Shown: piece by piece, positions 63,529 to 64,000 of the stretch | How the letters are laid out: each line of letters opens with the position of its first letter | Numbering within the stretch: position 1 is the stretch's first letter | Origin: Pollutimonas nitritireducens | GTDB taxonomy: Bacteria; Pseudomonadota; Gammaproteobacteria; Burkholderiales; Burkholderiaceae_B | Length of the DNA: 64,000 nucleotides | Reading direction: 5' to 3' | Assembly (NCBI RefSeq): GCF_002849615.1 | Contig: NZ_PDNV01000005.1 | Span: 62,001-126,000 of the forward strand | Translations under genes and position numbers: made by a program | The notes under the pieces: model-generated | What the model saw: the letters and a program-made list of their open reading frames with translations, nothing else | Databases searched by the model: none | Told to the model about the DNA's origin: nothing

Positions 63529-64000
63529 GTGGCTCAAATTACCGCATCTATGGTTAAAGAATTGCGCGAGAAAACCGACGCGCCCATGATGGAATGCAAA
63601 AAAGCGCTCACCGAAGCCGAAGGCGACCTGGCCCGTGCTGAAGAAATTCTCCGCGTGAAATTGGGAAATAAAGCCAGCAAAGCTGCCACTCGCGTAACCG
63701 CTGAGGGCCTTATCGGCTTGCACATCTCGCCCGACAGCAAGCGTGGCACTGTGGTCGAAGTCAACTGCGAAACCGACTTTGTTGCCAAGAACGACGATTT
63801 CGTCGGATTCATCAATCAAGTCGCCGAATTGATCACCGAAAAGAATCCGGCCGATGTGGCTGCACTTTCTGAACTGCCCATGGGCGAAGCCACCGTCGAA
63901 GTCACCCGCTCCGCACTGGTAGGCAAGATCGGCGAAAATATTTCCATTCGCCGTTTTCAGCGATTTGAAACCAGCGACAAGCTGGCCAGCTACGTGCACG
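63529..64000 (+). CDS. tsf: Elongation factor Ts (3' end beyond window)
   Basis: The frame starts with GTG at 63529, preceded by CTGGAG, and stays open to the end of the window (157 codons visible of about 290). The N-terminal UBA-like domain [26 protein letters not shown] with TDAPMM, and [11 protein letters not shown] where EF-Ts meets EF-Tu, are diagnostic. It exchanges GDP for GTP on EF-Tu. The gene is cut by the window edge. Confidence 0.97.
   Translation, partial: MAQITASMVKELREKTDAPMMECKKALTEAEGDLARAEEILRVKLGNKASKAATRVTAEGLIGLHISPDSKRGTVVEVNCETDFVAKNDDFVGFINQVAELITEKNPADVAALSELPMGEATVEVTRSALVGKIGENISIRRFQRFETSDKLASYVH

Noticed and set aside
1-64000. CRISPR arrays, insertion sequences, prophage, integrons, tRNA or rRNA genes
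   Set aside because: No spaced direct repeats, transposase, integrase or phage proteins, and no tRNA- or rRNA-like sequence were noticed by reading; a covariance-model search would be needed to exclude small RNAs fully.

Overview
The window looks like a chromosomal segment of a beta-proteobacterium in the order Burkholderiales, most likely family Alcaligenaceae (the Bordetella / Pusillimonas group). This rests on gene order and protein style: spoT-rpoZ-gmk together, map-glnD divergent from rpsB-tsf, a pyruvate dehydrogenase cluster whose E3 subunit carries its own lipoyl domain, and PHB-synthesis genes. I identified no taxonomic marker such as rRNA. No phage, insertion sequence, tRNA, rRNA or CRISPR array was seen. 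It reads as a dense, mostly core genome with many 4-base start/stop overlaps.

Layout. 1-3460 (+): the B part of an oxoprolinase/hydantoinase, an M23 peptidase and the AzlCD amino-acid exporter. 3450-8637 (-): spoT, rpoZ, gmk, a small unknown protein, a PmtA-like methyltransferase and xthA. 8638-10091: a DnaA-box cluster, an EF-hand membrane protein (-), and a 47-residue ORF (+) with its own promoter and terminator. 10092-18507 (+): a thiolase, a spermidine-synthase-like protein, an ABC importer of the COG2984/4120/1101 type, the ybhP-clsB-ybhN phospholipid operon and a stress-type membrane protein; a BON lipoprotein converges on them. 19013-27891 (+): an AcrAB-OprM type RND pump, pdxJ, a nitroreductase and an orphan lipoamide-dehydrogenase-like flavoprotein.

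27895-33862 (-): a tightly overlapped operon of membrane histidine kinase, FixJ-type regulator, folD, prlC and an SCO1 protein. It is divergent from aceE-aceF-lpdA (34120-40349, +). The gap between them holds a 43-bp nested dyad next to a good sigma70-like promoter. 40517-44811 (+): folC, a SPOR protein, cvpA and purF.

44905-57813 is the most interesting block. Two divergent operons, P-type ATPase-phaC-phaB (-) and HlyD-RbbA-YhhJ followed by phosphotransacetylase and acetate kinase (+), face each other across a 406-bp gap. That gap holds a perfect FNR/ANR box, which suggests a low-oxygen module joining PHB storage, acetate fermentation and transport. 57764-62414 (-): dsbB, marC, glnD and map. 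62644-64000 (+): rpsB and the start of tsf, which runs off the end of the window.
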